A stretch of 64,000 nt of DNA from Theocolax elegans (taxonomy: Eukaryota; Arthropoda; Insecta; Hymenoptera; Cerocephalidae): NCBI GenBank assembly GCA_026168455.1, contig CM047429.1, positions 33,649,577 through 33,713,576 on the forward strand, written 5' to 3'. The notes below the pieces were generated by a model. That model ran no database searches. It had not been told where the DNA came from and was given only the letters and a program-made list of their open reading frames with translations. Positions 47,101 to 57,281 of the stretch are shown one piece after another. Each line of letters begins with the position of its first letter. Position 1 is the stretch's first letter. A program made the position numbers and the translations under genes.

Positions 47101-47528
47101 TTTTTCTAAATTTTCAGTTATTTCTTTCCAATTTGGATTACATGTCATAGTAATAAATAAGTCAGGTTTTCCGTAACGATTTACTAGACTCATTGAGTCA
47201 ATATAATTTTGCTTTAAAAATCTTGAACTCCCAACAAAATTTGATGGCAAATAAACATTTTTCCAATCTTTACATTTTCAAATTCTTTTTTTCTATGTAA
47301 ATAATCCATTACGCCTTTATAATAATCGCTTCTTAAAATATCTTGGTTTTTCTTTATAAAATATAATCTTGATTTTTCAACTTTTACAAATGCATCAACT
47401 GTAAACTGTTGAGAAACTTTTCCCATATTAAGGTATGGATTAAATCCATTTCTCATAGAAAGTCTGTAATTATAAAATTGCAAACATGAAATATTGTTTT
47501 TCTTATATTTGCATTTCATATTAGGCAT
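44182..47528 (-). pseudogene. Helitron Rep/helicase protein, C-terminal part (HUH Rep + PIF1 helicase)
   Basis: From right to left: 47214-47528 Helitron_like_N region; 46987-47250 Rep motif DLFITMTCNPNW; HUH motif PHMHML at about 46942-46955; 46522-46818 MIHGPCGEQNISSPC; 46095-46562 tyrosine motif region YNKYCYKGHD; 44534-46147 PIF1-type helicase with Walker A DGPGGSGKSYLL, Walker B IIWDEISM, SGDFRQTLPVI; 44182-44550 INKSQGQ and YVALSRAG. It would nick and unwind DNA in rolling-circle transposition. Broken by in-frame stops at 46987, about 46927 and about 46842, and by frameshifts, two in A runs (near 44556 and 46108). Continues at 58322 beyond the Gypsy insertion. Confidence 0.9.
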
Positions 47529-48564
47529 TGTGACGTGGTATTCGCGCACCCGATCTAATTTAATTAATTTTAATAATTAGAATTAATCGTTGGGCCGCGT
47601 TGCCCAATACCGCGCACACAATTAATTTATTTTCCGAACTGCGGGCTGTCGCCAGAAACGCGAGTTCGCTGGGACGTACGGTATGGAGGTTTCGGGCGAT
47701 CCTCCTTGCCTCGACACGATTACTTTAAATTAATAGGATGTCGGCGGGAGCGGGGAGAATAAAAGAAACACATAAATAATTAAAATAAAAATAAAAGATG
47801 CATTTATTTTAATTTATTTAACATTATGATGGCCATCCAGGCCGTGTGCCGCGACAAATATTGCTTCGCGCGGGCGGAAGTATCGGGAGCCAACCGGATC
47901 GAGATCCTCGCCTGCGGTTGACTCTACCCCGATCTCCGCTATTCGGGTACCGGCGTACCCGAATACACTCCCGAGGTCTCACACACACACACTCGGGGTA
48001 AAGGGGGGAACGCGCGGTAATATAAGAAGACTTACCGGGGTGCGCCCCGTGGATGGCCCAGCCGATCCTTGTCCCTGTGTCCTCCTGGGCAACGGAGGAC
48101 GACGTCGGCTGCGGTGGTGGAAGGCGGCCCTCTGCCGCGGCGAGTGCCTCGCGAACCGCGTCCGCACTCACACACAACTTCCCGTCCTTAGCACACTCAC
48201 CCAAATCACTCGCGGCTCACTCACGAGGATGTTCCGGGTATCGACGGCTTTTGCGCCTCACGCGCCTTGGTTCAGCCGTAAACACTATCACGATTACCCC
48301 GGATAGTTTGTCCGCCTCGAACGGCGGATCGGGACGTACTGATTAGGCAATCGCCTAATTTTCGAAAAAGGGATGAGAGTGGGGAACACACACACACTCG
48401 CGCTCTCATCCCTACGTACTATTGCGCGCGTAATCGTACATTTGTAGAAAAATAAACAAGTGTCGTCGGTTGGCCTTGACATACGAAAGGCTCCGACGAC
48501 TTACAATTCGACAATTTAAATACTCTATTCGTCGTGAATAGATTGTGTGACGATTTCCGTCACA
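47529..48564 (-). repeat. 3' LTR of the young Gypsy element
   Basis: TGTGACG...CGTCACA ends. Contains the inverted repeat GGGATGAGAG...CTCTCATCCC (48371-48413), palindrome TTAGGCAATCGCCTAA (48343-48358), and, on the sense (minus) strand, a strong splice donor CCGGTAAGTC near 48030. The 126-residue frame at 47824-48204 is not kept in the diverged solo LTR and is not counted as a gene. Confidence 0.93.
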
Positions 48565-48580
48565 AAGCCCCCCCCTAGAC
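48565..48580 (-). other. Polypurine tract of the young Gypsy element
   Basis: On the minus strand a run of eight G (AGGGGGGGGCTT) directly before the 3' LTR; primes plus-strand synthesis. Confidence 0.7.
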
Positions 48581-48781
48581 TCCACTTCCCTCGGGAAGGC
48601 CGAGTCGAAAGAAAGGCACAATCTATCCACGACTGCGCGCTGTACGCTTCTCTTCTTTTCTTCAATTGGAGGCTGCTTCAATGATTCTTCGTGCTTCGGA
48701 TGATATTGACGTGGCATACAGTCACCAGGCCCAGCCTTCGTTGACTGTTCTCACGTACGCCGATACGTTTTCCCTACCGCT

Positions 48782-48937
48782 TTACATGGCAACCCGAGGT
48801 GGTACATATCTCTTCACATCGGATATGTGTACCTCGGTCCGTTTCCGACCAGACTCTTCTAGTCTCAGAACTACTGGAGATAGTACTTCTTTAACTTCAA
48901 AGGGTCTGTCATACTTTGGTGCCAGTTTAGCAGACAT
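48782..48937 (-). pseudogene. Integrase C-terminal remnant of the young Gypsy element
   Basis: The minus-strand frame starting MSAKLAPKYDRPFEV and ending VHISDVKRYVPP is the C-terminal (GPY/F-like) end of a Ty3/Gypsy integrase. It lies about 40 bp from the pol stop at 48975 and in another frame, so the whole DDE core between finger and C-terminus is gone. Confidence 0.78.
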
Positions 48938-48974
48938 GCCTTACGCACCTTAGGAAAGTGTACGGCAATTTAAA

Positions 48975-51850
48975 TCATAAGCCTTGAGGACCTGCTTGAG
49001 ACGTCTTATAGTTCTGACATATCAGACACCGTAAGACAAATTGGTGGGTATCGTGGTAGATACCTGGCCAATAGTAATCTCTTGCAACGCGTTCGTAAGT
49101 TTTTTCAATTCCCATGTGACCCATAGCTGGGTGGAAATGAGAATCTACTAGAACTCGGTTCCTCTGCTCTAAGGGTAGCACAAGACGCCAGCCTTCTTCT
49201 CGTTCTGTTACAGAGTCCAAGAGTTTATCACTTGTAAAACGATATAGCATATCATCCTCAATTTTCCACTCCGGAAATCTTTGAGGGCATGAGCGTACAT
49301 CGTTTAATCTAGCAATATACCATGGGTCTGTAATTACTTCGAACGAGGCAATCTCTTCTTCGTCGGGGTCTGGGTTGACGGCACGAGAAAGCGCGTCCGG
49401 GACATAGTGCAAGGCTCCTTTCTTATGCACTATTTCAAAGTCCCATTGCTGCATTTCAAGTATCCATCGTGCCAACCTACCCGACGGCTCCTTGAGATTT
49501 TTGAGCCATATAAGAGCACTATGGTCGGTCACAGCCGTAAATCGATAGGCCTCAATGTATGGTCTCAATCTCTTAATAGCCCATATGAGGGCCAAGCATT
49601 CTTTTTCCGTTGTCATGTAATTACGTTCAGCGCGATTTAATAATCGGCTGACGTAGACAATCGGATGCTCGAAACCCTCGTCGTCCAGTTGCGTCAACAC
49701 CGCACCTATTGCTAAGTCACTAGCGTCACTTTGGACGGTAAATGGCTTAGAAAAGTCTGGACGGGCTAGTACAGGCGCTTCAGCTAACGCAACTCTAAGC
49801 TGACAGAACGCCTCCTCCTGCTCCTCGCCCCAATCCCAAGCCTGGTCTTTACGCAGCAACTTGGTAAGGGGAGCTTTAATGTCAGCTTCTCGATTAATGA
49901 ATCGAGAGTACCAGCCTACCATCCCGAGAAAGGATCTCAGCTGTTTGACATTACGAGGAGTAGGGTAATTAAGGACTGGAGCGACTCGTTCCTCGTCAGG
50001 CCTCAAGCCGTTCGCGTCCAATTTGTACCGAAGGAACGTTACGCTGGAACAACAGAACTCACACTTCTCTCGATTCACTTCGAGTCCAGCGTCATTCAAC
50101 GTCCTTAGTACGTATTCGAGCCATTTCAGATGGTCCTCAAAAGTTTCGGTAATGACGATCAAGTCGTCTAAATAACCAAACACATGAGGTTCCACCTTAG
50201 GCCCGAAAATTGCATCTATAAGCCGTGCAAAGGTCATAGGAGCATTCATGAGGCCAAAAGGCATTCTCGTGAACTGCCACAGCCCCGACCCTGGTACAGC
50301 AAATGCAGTATAATGCCGGCTCGCCTCGGCCATTAATATTTGGAAGTACGCTTTCTTAAGATCAATTTTCGATATATACCTTGCATTATGCAGCTTATCC
50401 AATATGGTATCCATATTAGGAATTGGATAAGAATCACGTTTTGTGACTGCATTAAGGTCTCGAAAATCGATACAGAAGCGATAACTTCCTTCGTCCTTTC
50501 GAACGATGACCGGAGCAGCTGACCAATCACTCGCACTCGGTTCAATAATGCCCTTGTCAAACATCTTTTTGACCTCACTCTGGGCAAATTCGAGGACCTT
50601 GGGAGACATACGTCTTGGCTTATGACGAACCGGTCTTGCACCAGGATCAACCTCTATGTGGTGCTCCGTTAACGTCGTAAAGCCGTGGACGTCTCCCGAG
50701 GGCAAGAGTAGGCTTTCAACTAACTCTTTGACTTGTTTCCGCTGGTCGTCCTGTATCTCAATTATACCAGCACATTCAGCGGAAATCCTCGAATCGATGT
50801 CATGAGATGTATCTCTGACGAAGTGTCTCCAATCACTCTCGCCAATACGCCAAATAGCTTCGCCTAGTTTGACTTCCATATTCCAATGTTGTAGAAAATC
50901 CATACCGAGAATGATGGAATGCTCAATATTCTCTACAATTCTCAGTTGGATATTGCCATCAAGGCCTTCTACACAGAATAGGATGTCAATTAGGCCAAGG
51001 ACTTTAAGAGCTGGTCCAGCCACACCTTTCACGATAACCTTGACAGGTCTCCATTTAAACTTGTACTGTTCGACAACATCTGATCGTACAAGAGAGACCA
51101 TGGCGCCAGGATCGAAAAGTGCTTTAAAGTCCTTTCCACCGAGTCGTACCAAAAAGAATAGCCGGTTATCCGATTGGATTCCAGCAATTATCTGATCGGT
51201 TTGACTATCGTCGTTAGGAGTCGATGCCGTGTGCGTCATTTTAGACGTACTTAGTACGGCATCTGCCCCCCCCTGAACTGTACTTCTCGGCAACGAGCTT
51301 GTACGGTTCATGTTATGCACACCATCGACAACTACCTTCTCCACCAAGGGCTCGTTGTTGAGGACAATTTCCTTCTCCACCAAGGGCTTCTTGTCCTCAT
51401 TACTAGGTGTGTCACAACGGGGTGACGATGAGCAACAACCAAGGTCGTTCACTCCGATGGTGCTAAGCGGCTGAGATAACGATCTCTTAACGCTTTCTTC
51501 ACCAATAATATCTCTGCTATCAGAGTATATTTGCCTTTGGAGTTCCTTAGACCAATCTTTAGCCTCACGCTTTTGTTGGTCTAATAAGGTTCCTTGTTCT
51601 GTTTTACCTTGCAAAGCTCGGGTGGGATTGACAGGTTGTGTTCTAAGAACTTTTCCATCTGTCGAATCCCCAGAACGTTTAGAATCCTTACACTCAGACT
51701 TACTTTCGACACCAACTTCGGTCTGAGAGGGAATTTGATCTCCGTTAAGGACTTTAGAGAAGTCAGCAAATGATTTGCTAGACTTCTTAAAGAGTTTAGA
51801 GGGTTCTCCAACCTTAAACTCTTGCCCTTGTAAACCATGCGGTTTACTTA
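48975..51850 (-). pseudogene. Gypsy pol: protease, reverse transcriptase, RNase H, integrase finger (truncated)
   Basis: The frame is 879 residues from the first Met (51614) and stays open upstream to overlap the end of gag in the -1 frame, as expected for -1 frameshift expression. Protease LFDPGAMVSLV (residues about 166-176; D-P-G in place of D-T/S-G). RT with YRFCIDFRDLNAV, ISKIDLKKAYFQI, RMPFGLMNAP and catalytic YLDD. RNase H FTVQSDASDLAIGAVL and VTDHSAL. Integrase HHCC finger HFHPAMGHMG...CLICQNYK near the end. It stops at 48975 just after the finger; the integrase core is deleted. Confidence 0.92.
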
Positions 51851-54640
51851 CTGCAGTGCAGGGCGCCCGGGGCAGCTCGGGTGCCCTGCGTTCAGGTTTC
51901 CCACGTTTTGGAGGAATCTGACGCAGTTAGGACATGTTTGGAGTGTAACGCCACTAGTTCCACACAGCTGGCACTCCTTTGCTACCAATTCGGTAGAGCA
52001 CTGCTCAGCGGAGTGCCCAATGTTTCCGCATCGGTAGCATGTTCGGCTCGGGCAATCCGACGACCTATGTCCGACTTTTTGGCATGTGAAACACACGCCG
52101 ACAAAGTTGGTGCTCAGGTTCGTTGGGTTTACTGCCGTCGCCTGTGGTTGCACATACCTCACCAGGTTTTGTGCCATTTGTGGGACAAAAACGTTTTGCT
52201 GGGGCAGTTGAGAATTTGTCAAAACACGTCTTTCTCTTTTGCCCGAGCTCTGTTTTTGTTGCCCAGGTGACTGTTGAGAAACAGGCACGTACGATACGGA
52301 TTTCGAATTGGGGGCACTCACTCCATTATTCGATTTGCCGTATCGTTTCTGAAAACTATTAGCGACGTTGGAAGTACCGTACACACCGGCTGCTTCGTAT
52401 TCGCTCGAAGAAGAGTTTGGCGAGTTTTTCGCACTTTTCTTGCTCTTCTTCTTAATAGTTTTCTTAGATGACTGTTTATCCGAATGAGAAGACTCATCCT
52501 TACTCTTTTCGGTAACAGTCGCCACTTTACCCGAAACTCGTGCTGCACCACTCTGTTTCGGAAAAGCTTCTGGTACGAGCTTCTCGCGTTTAACGTTGGA
52601 ACTGGAAAATTTCGTGTCCCATGTTAAATGCTGCTCGTACTCTTTACCGTAGCTTGTCAAATCAGAGAAATTCCTGATTTGTCGTACTGGTATGTACCTA
52701 CGGTAATCTGGCCTCATCTGCGAGTAGGCCATCTTCACTTGTTGTTCTAATGAGGGAGGGCATTTAAATTTATTCACGATCGCTCTGAAACAGTTCAAGA
52801 ACGTCGTAGCCTTTTCTCCCTCATTTTGTGTTCTTGATCGAAGTTCCATGAGTAAATCTTCGTCATTTATTATACGGCCATACTCATTTAGGAACTCGAT
52901 CTCAAAATCACGCCAATCTCGAAGAGATGGCTGAACTGTTCTATACCAGAACAGTGCTGATTTTGAGAACACATTGGGCAGGGCACTGAACATCCTGCGA
53001 TCTGAGAACTCGTTGTCATTTCTGAAGTCGTGCAAACGGTTCAGAAACTCTTCCGCGTCCTTTTTGGTCTCACCATCAAAGGACATGTTCCAGATACGCA
53101 GCTCTCGTGCGCACCCTGTCCGATCGTGCGTTCGGTTATCGTCTTCACGATACCTTGGCCTGGCTTCGTAGGACTCTCTTTCCCGACGGTCATCTCTATT
53201 GTCCGTCCGGGAACTCCTACGCCTACTGGTAGAGGGATTCCTATTCTCTTGTCGGCCTTCAGCCGCCCTACGAGAATCGGATCTCCTACGAGCAGGTTCG
53301 CGATCAGACTGATACCCATCGGACGAATCCGTCTGAGTGCACTGATCGCAAGTGGCCACCGCACGTTTCTCTCGAGGCGTTTCTCTACGTCTGTCCGACC
53401 TCTCTTTGTGACCTTGCTCCGGAATTTCCGTCTGTGCTCGGTCGTCGAGTTTACGGTTGGACTGACGTTTATGAGTACGTCTCTCCGTACAGCTTTCACG
53501 ACGTTCATCGTTGCTTGAGGCTCTACTCACAGAACGATGGTGTCGTGAATTTCTGTTTGGAGTCGTGTACTCACGCCTCTCTCTTCTATCTTGTCCTTCA
53601 CAAGTCTTAGAAGAGGTCTCACGACGTCTCTGTTCAAATCTCGGTTTTTCGTAAGATTGAACACTGACGTCATTAGGAAGGTCATATCCATTCCTATCAT
53701 CAACAAATTGACGTTCGGTTGTATTAGCTTCAGGTTGCCTGTTGTCGTATTGTCTAGAGATGTATCCTCGTGACGTACGACGGTCGGCTTCCGTCTGCGA
53801 ACCCAAGCCAAAATGTTGTATTGGCACTTCACTCTCTCTAGTGCCAAGATGTCCGCTGTTTCTCTGCTCTTCAATTGGGAGGTAATGTGCGGGTGCATAA
53901 AAACCTCCGAGTTGAGCAGTCGTCACGGTCGTAACCGTCGACGTAGTGGTTGTGCACGAGGTTGCAGCCACCGAAACAGGAACATAAGGGATTGCAGTCG
54001 TGGTCATGTTAGCTGCCAGTACCTCACCAAACCGTTTAGGTATAGCACCTGTTGATGCCAACCTCGGGCTCTGTGCAGTACTCATTGGCGAGTTTCTAGA
54101 CAGGCCACTTGGTGACAGAGCTCCATCTTCTTCAGGGATAGGTGCTCTGTCACTAGCAACCCTTTCGCGATCCGACATTTCGGACTCGCAGGAAACTTCC
54201 GTTCCTGATGGGACCACACTCCCTTTCCTGGAACGAGGTTTCCTAATTTCCCACAGTTCCTGACATACTAGAGGTTTATGTGCAGGCTCTGCCCTTACAT
54301 TCTCATCGTATTCAGGGAACCATGGTATTTCCAGATTAATGTCTACACATCTTATCCGGTGACGCAAAAGGCGTTCGCGGCACTCCGCCTCTTCGCCATT
54401 TGCGTTTAAACTTAGATGCTCCAATTGGGCATACACTGCCTCAATCGGAAGCTTCTTCGTTTCCCGACGAATATCCCTAGCTATGCGTGATTCACGCATA
54501 AGCTGGGCCATTCGGGCTTCATAGCTGCTGGCCATTATTTTTTTGACCAGCAGCAGCCGACGTGTTACGTCGGGAGAAGTACTCTCAACCGGGATTTCAG
54601 ATGAAATCCCTAGTGTTTCAAATACTTCGGAAGTATCCAA
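51848..54640 (-). CDS. Gypsy Gag polyprotein
   Basis: 930 residues, intact. N-terminal helical part (VYAQLEHLSLNANGEEAECR, SAP-like, residues about 68-90), a long Arg/Ser/Glu-rich disordered region, the retrotransposon gag fold (about residues 530-660: DAEEFLNRLHDFRNDNEF, SALFWYRTVQPSLRDW, CFRAIVNKFKCPP), a Lys/Ser-rich stretch, and two zinc knuckles CFTCQKVGHRSSDC and CYRCGNIGHSAEQC followed by a third CxxC...C cluster. It forms the particle and binds RNA. The stop lies in the overlap with pol. At 930 residues it is long for a Gypsy Gag, mainly from the basic linker. Confidence 0.9.
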   Translation of the reverse strand: MDTSEVFETLGISSEIPVESTSPDVTRRLLLVKKIMASSYEARMAQLMRESRIARDIRRETKKLPIEAVYAQLEHLSLNANGEEAECRERLLRHRIRCVDINLEIPWFPEYDENVRAEPAHKPLVCQELWEIRKPRSRKGSVVPSGTEVSCESEMSDRERVASDRAPIPEEDGALSPSGLSRNSPMSTAQSPRLASTGAIPKRFGEVLAANMTTTAIPYVPVSVAATSCTTTTSTVTTVTTAQLGGFYAPAHYLPIEEQRNSGHLGTRESEVPIQHFGLGSQTEADRRTSRGYISRQYDNRQPEANTTERQFVDDRNGYDLPNDVSVQSYEKPRFEQRRRETSSKTCEGQDRRERREYTTPNRNSRHHRSVSRASSNDERRESCTERRTHKRQSNRKLDDRAQTEIPEQGHKERSDRRRETPREKRAVATCDQCTQTDSSDGYQSDREPARRRSDSRRAAEGRQENRNPSTSRRRSSRTDNRDDRRERESYEARPRYREDDNRTHDRTGCARELRIWNMSFDGETKKDAEEFLNRLHDFRNDNEFSDRRMFSALPNVFSKSALFWYRTVQPSLRDWRDFEIEFLNEYGRIINDEDLLMELRSRTQNEGEKATTFLNCFRAIVNKFKCPPSLEQQVKMAYSQMRPDYRRYIPVRQIRNFSDLTSYGKEYEQHLTWDTKFSSSNVKREKLVPEAFPKQSGAARVSGKVATVTEKSKDESSHSDKQSSKKTIKKKSKKSAKNSPNSSSSEYEAAGVYGTSNVANSFQKRYGKSNNGVSAPNSKSVSYVPVSQQSPGQQKQSSGKRERRVLTNSQLPQQNVFVPQMAQNLVRYVQPQATAVNPTNLSTNFVGVCFTCQKVGHRSSDCPSRTCYRCGNIGHSAEQCSTELVAKECQLCGTSGVTLQTCPNCVRFLQNVGNLNAGHPSCPGRPALQ

Positions 54641-57261
54641 TTTTCAATTGGAAATTATTTTATTGGACTCACCACAATAAAATAATTATTACTCCCAACG
54701 AGTAAAAAAAAAATTTGGTGTCGGCTTAATTACAATAAATTGTAAAAATGCACCGACTAGTGTACCAACAAAATTAATTCACTTAATTAAAATCCAAAAG
54801 ATTTTCTTTAAAAGGAATTTATTTCGTCCTTAGAAGGACAAGATAATTAAATTTTGTTGGTTAAAGTTGTGACAAATCACACACTTAACACTTGCACCAA
54901 ATTAAAATTAATTATTTAACTTGCTCACAAGTCTAAATAATTAATGTTTATAATAGTGTCTTGTGACTCACACGCACCAAGACTCTATACAATTGCTTCT
55001 GCAAGCAAAAATAATTAATTATTAACAAAAAGAAATCTTCAAATTATTTCAATATCGTTGGTAATTTACCAGTAATGGTAAATTTAACGATTTCCCAAAA
55101 TATCTCTCTCACCAGTTATAATCCAAAAGATTCCTCACTGGCGAAAAGAATTTATTTTGTTATGGAAATTGAAATAATTAAAGTTTCAATCTATTAATAA
55201 ATACAGAACAACAAATTATAAAGGAAGAAAAGACAAAGAAAAAAATTAAATTATTTATCTCACTAACGAGCCTAAATAATTAATTTAAAATAAATATAAA
55301 AATAAATACAGTGTCTTGTGATACACACACACCAAGACACTATTTATTATTTTGCTTTTCCAAGCCCAAAACAACAAAAAAAAAATTTCCTTTATAATTT
55401 ACACTACACAACAAACACAAATTTAATTAAATTATTTCAACGGTAGGTTTGCAACAAAATAATTATTTCACTAATTGTCGTCCCAAACGACAATTTTTTC
55501 AGCGAAATATATTTATTTTATCCTAAGAAGGACTAAATAAATAATTTATGTTGCTACCAAATTGAAATAATTTATATTTCCTTTTTTAAATAAATTGGTC
55601 GAAAAGGAAATGAAAATTTAATTATTTAACTTGCCAACAAGTCTAAACAATTAAATTTATACACCGAATTAATTTACTCAAACACACCAAAAAAAATTAT
55701 AACCAATTATTTAACTAACAAACAAGTCTAAATAATTGGCAAAAATGTGTGGAGATATAATTTAAACACACAAAAAGAGAAAAGAAGGTTTTTAACATAT
55801 ATTAAAATTTCACAGCAAATAACGAATACGAAATATTAGGTTAAATGCCGATCATTAAAACACATGCAAAAAAATTCAATTATTTAACTCACTCTCGAGT
55901 CTAAATAATTATATTTTACAACTCTCGTATCTTTGCGGAACAATCACACAAAGATACTTAACATTAATTGTTTAACTTGCAACAAGTCTAAACAATTAAC
56001 ACGAGTTATAAAAAAAAATTTTCTCACACTCAAAAATTTACAAAAATATATTACAAGTATCGTGAACAGTAATACTCAATAAATACCAAATATTAGATCA
56101 AGTAATTACTGTCAGATAATTGTAATAAAGAAATAATTTTAATTATTTTACTCACACACGAGCTTAAATAATCAATATTACAACTATTGTAACTTTGCGG
56201 CTGATTCACACAAAGTTACTTAATGTTAATTATTTAACTTGCAAACAAGTCTAAATAATTAACAATAGTTGTAAAGTATATTTTATTCACACACAAATAA
56301 AATGATATAACATATATTATAAATATAAATAGTAATAAATAATATATACAATTACTAAATTATAATTACATATAATATATGTCAGGGAGGGGAGAAAGCA
56401 ACAAAATTTTCGCTCTCGAACTCCAATAACAACAATAATTATATCGCCGCGTCCCGTATATAAGAAAAATTAAATTAGATAATTTAAAAATTTTCTTTAA
56501 AAGGGAGGGGGTGGGGCAACTACCTCTCCCGAAAGGATCTACTTTTAAAACACTCTCACACAAAAGAAATATAAATTAGATCCCGCGCGGGAACGAATTT
56601 ATTTTATTAGAATGTAATAAAAATAATTCGCCGCAGTGGTTTCTATTGGCGAAACCAGCTGCGAAGACTTATACACGCGAAGGGGCTAGGCGATCGCGCT
56701 ATCTCTCTCACTCACACACCTATAGCCCGCCTAGCACCTAACTCCGATTCCCCGCGACTAGGGATTCTCTCTCTCACTCCCACTCGCGGGCGCAATCGGA
56801 GAGAGCCGATGATGATCGGCTCTCGCGAAGTCTTTCCTTTGCGCTATTCGGGGGGGATTCTCGCTGCCCGCGATCCGCGGCGCAAGCTACTCTCTCCCTA
56901 CTTTGCCGCTCCCATACAAGCTAAGCAAAGTTCTCCCGTAGCTCGCGATCGAGAGAGACCGATCTCGGTAAGTTCGAGCGCTTCCGGCTAAACACGGTCG
57001 CGCGCGAACTCTCTCTCGATATACCGGTGTATACCTCTCCTCGGATACCCGAGCAAGAGGGGGAATACTCCGGTATAGAGACGCGTCTCACACGCCGTCT
57101 CTCGCGCTCTCTCTCTCTCTCTGACTCTAACTCGTATAACTCACTCTCTCTCTCTCTCTCTCTCTACCCGCTCCGTTTCGCCGCGACACTGCTCGCGCGC
57201 GAAAAGATGGCCGACAACTTTCTTTAATTTAAATTATATATCGGTGAGGACGAAACCGAAC
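54641..57261 (-). other. 2.6 kb untranslated leader of the young Gypsy element
   Basis: Between the primer site and gag. The gag-proximal 1.7 kb is AT-rich and holds eight copies of a ~33-nt hairpin plus other stems; the LTR-proximal 0.7 kb (56570-57261) is GC-rich with CT/GA tracts. No long frame. A leader this long and structured is unusual for a Gypsy element and probably carries packaging or translation signals (inference). Confidence 0.8.
54910..56271 (-). repeat. Array of eight hairpin repeats with compensatory changes
   Basis: Hairpins at 54910-54942, 55249-55281, 55620-55652, 55703-55739, 55878-55910, 55966-55997, 56141-56172 and 56228-56260. Basal stem AATTATTTA/TAAATAATT; apical stem CTTG/CAAG or CTC/GAG; one C usually bulged. 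Additional stems: 54953-54988, 55310-55341, 55927-55957 and 56189-56219. Confidence 0.85.
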
Positions 57262-57279
57262 GTCCTGTCACGGTCGCCA
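57262..57279 (-). other. Primer binding site, tRNA-Arg type
   Basis: On the minus strand, two bases after the 5' LTR, is TGGCGACCGTGACAGGAC. It is complementary to the 3' end of insect tRNA-Arg(UCG) (…GTCCTGTCACGGTCG plus CCA, from memory of the Drosophila gene). tRNA-Arg priming is known for the mdg1/412 group of Gypsy elements. Confidence 0.8.
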
Positions 57280-57281
57280 TT

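Noticed and set aside
47824..48204. 126-residue frame in both LTRs of the young Gypsy element (also 57577-57957)
   Set aside because: Identical only because the LTRs are identical; the frame is not kept in the diverged solo LTR at 18246.
51837..54263. Plus-strand frames across the Gypsy gag/pol region
   Set aside because: Shadows of the minus-strand gag and pol frames.
54910..56260. CRISPR-like reading of the regularly repeated leader hairpins
   Set aside because: Spacing is irregular, repeats vary with compensatory changes, and the setting is the leader of a eukaryotic retrotransposon.
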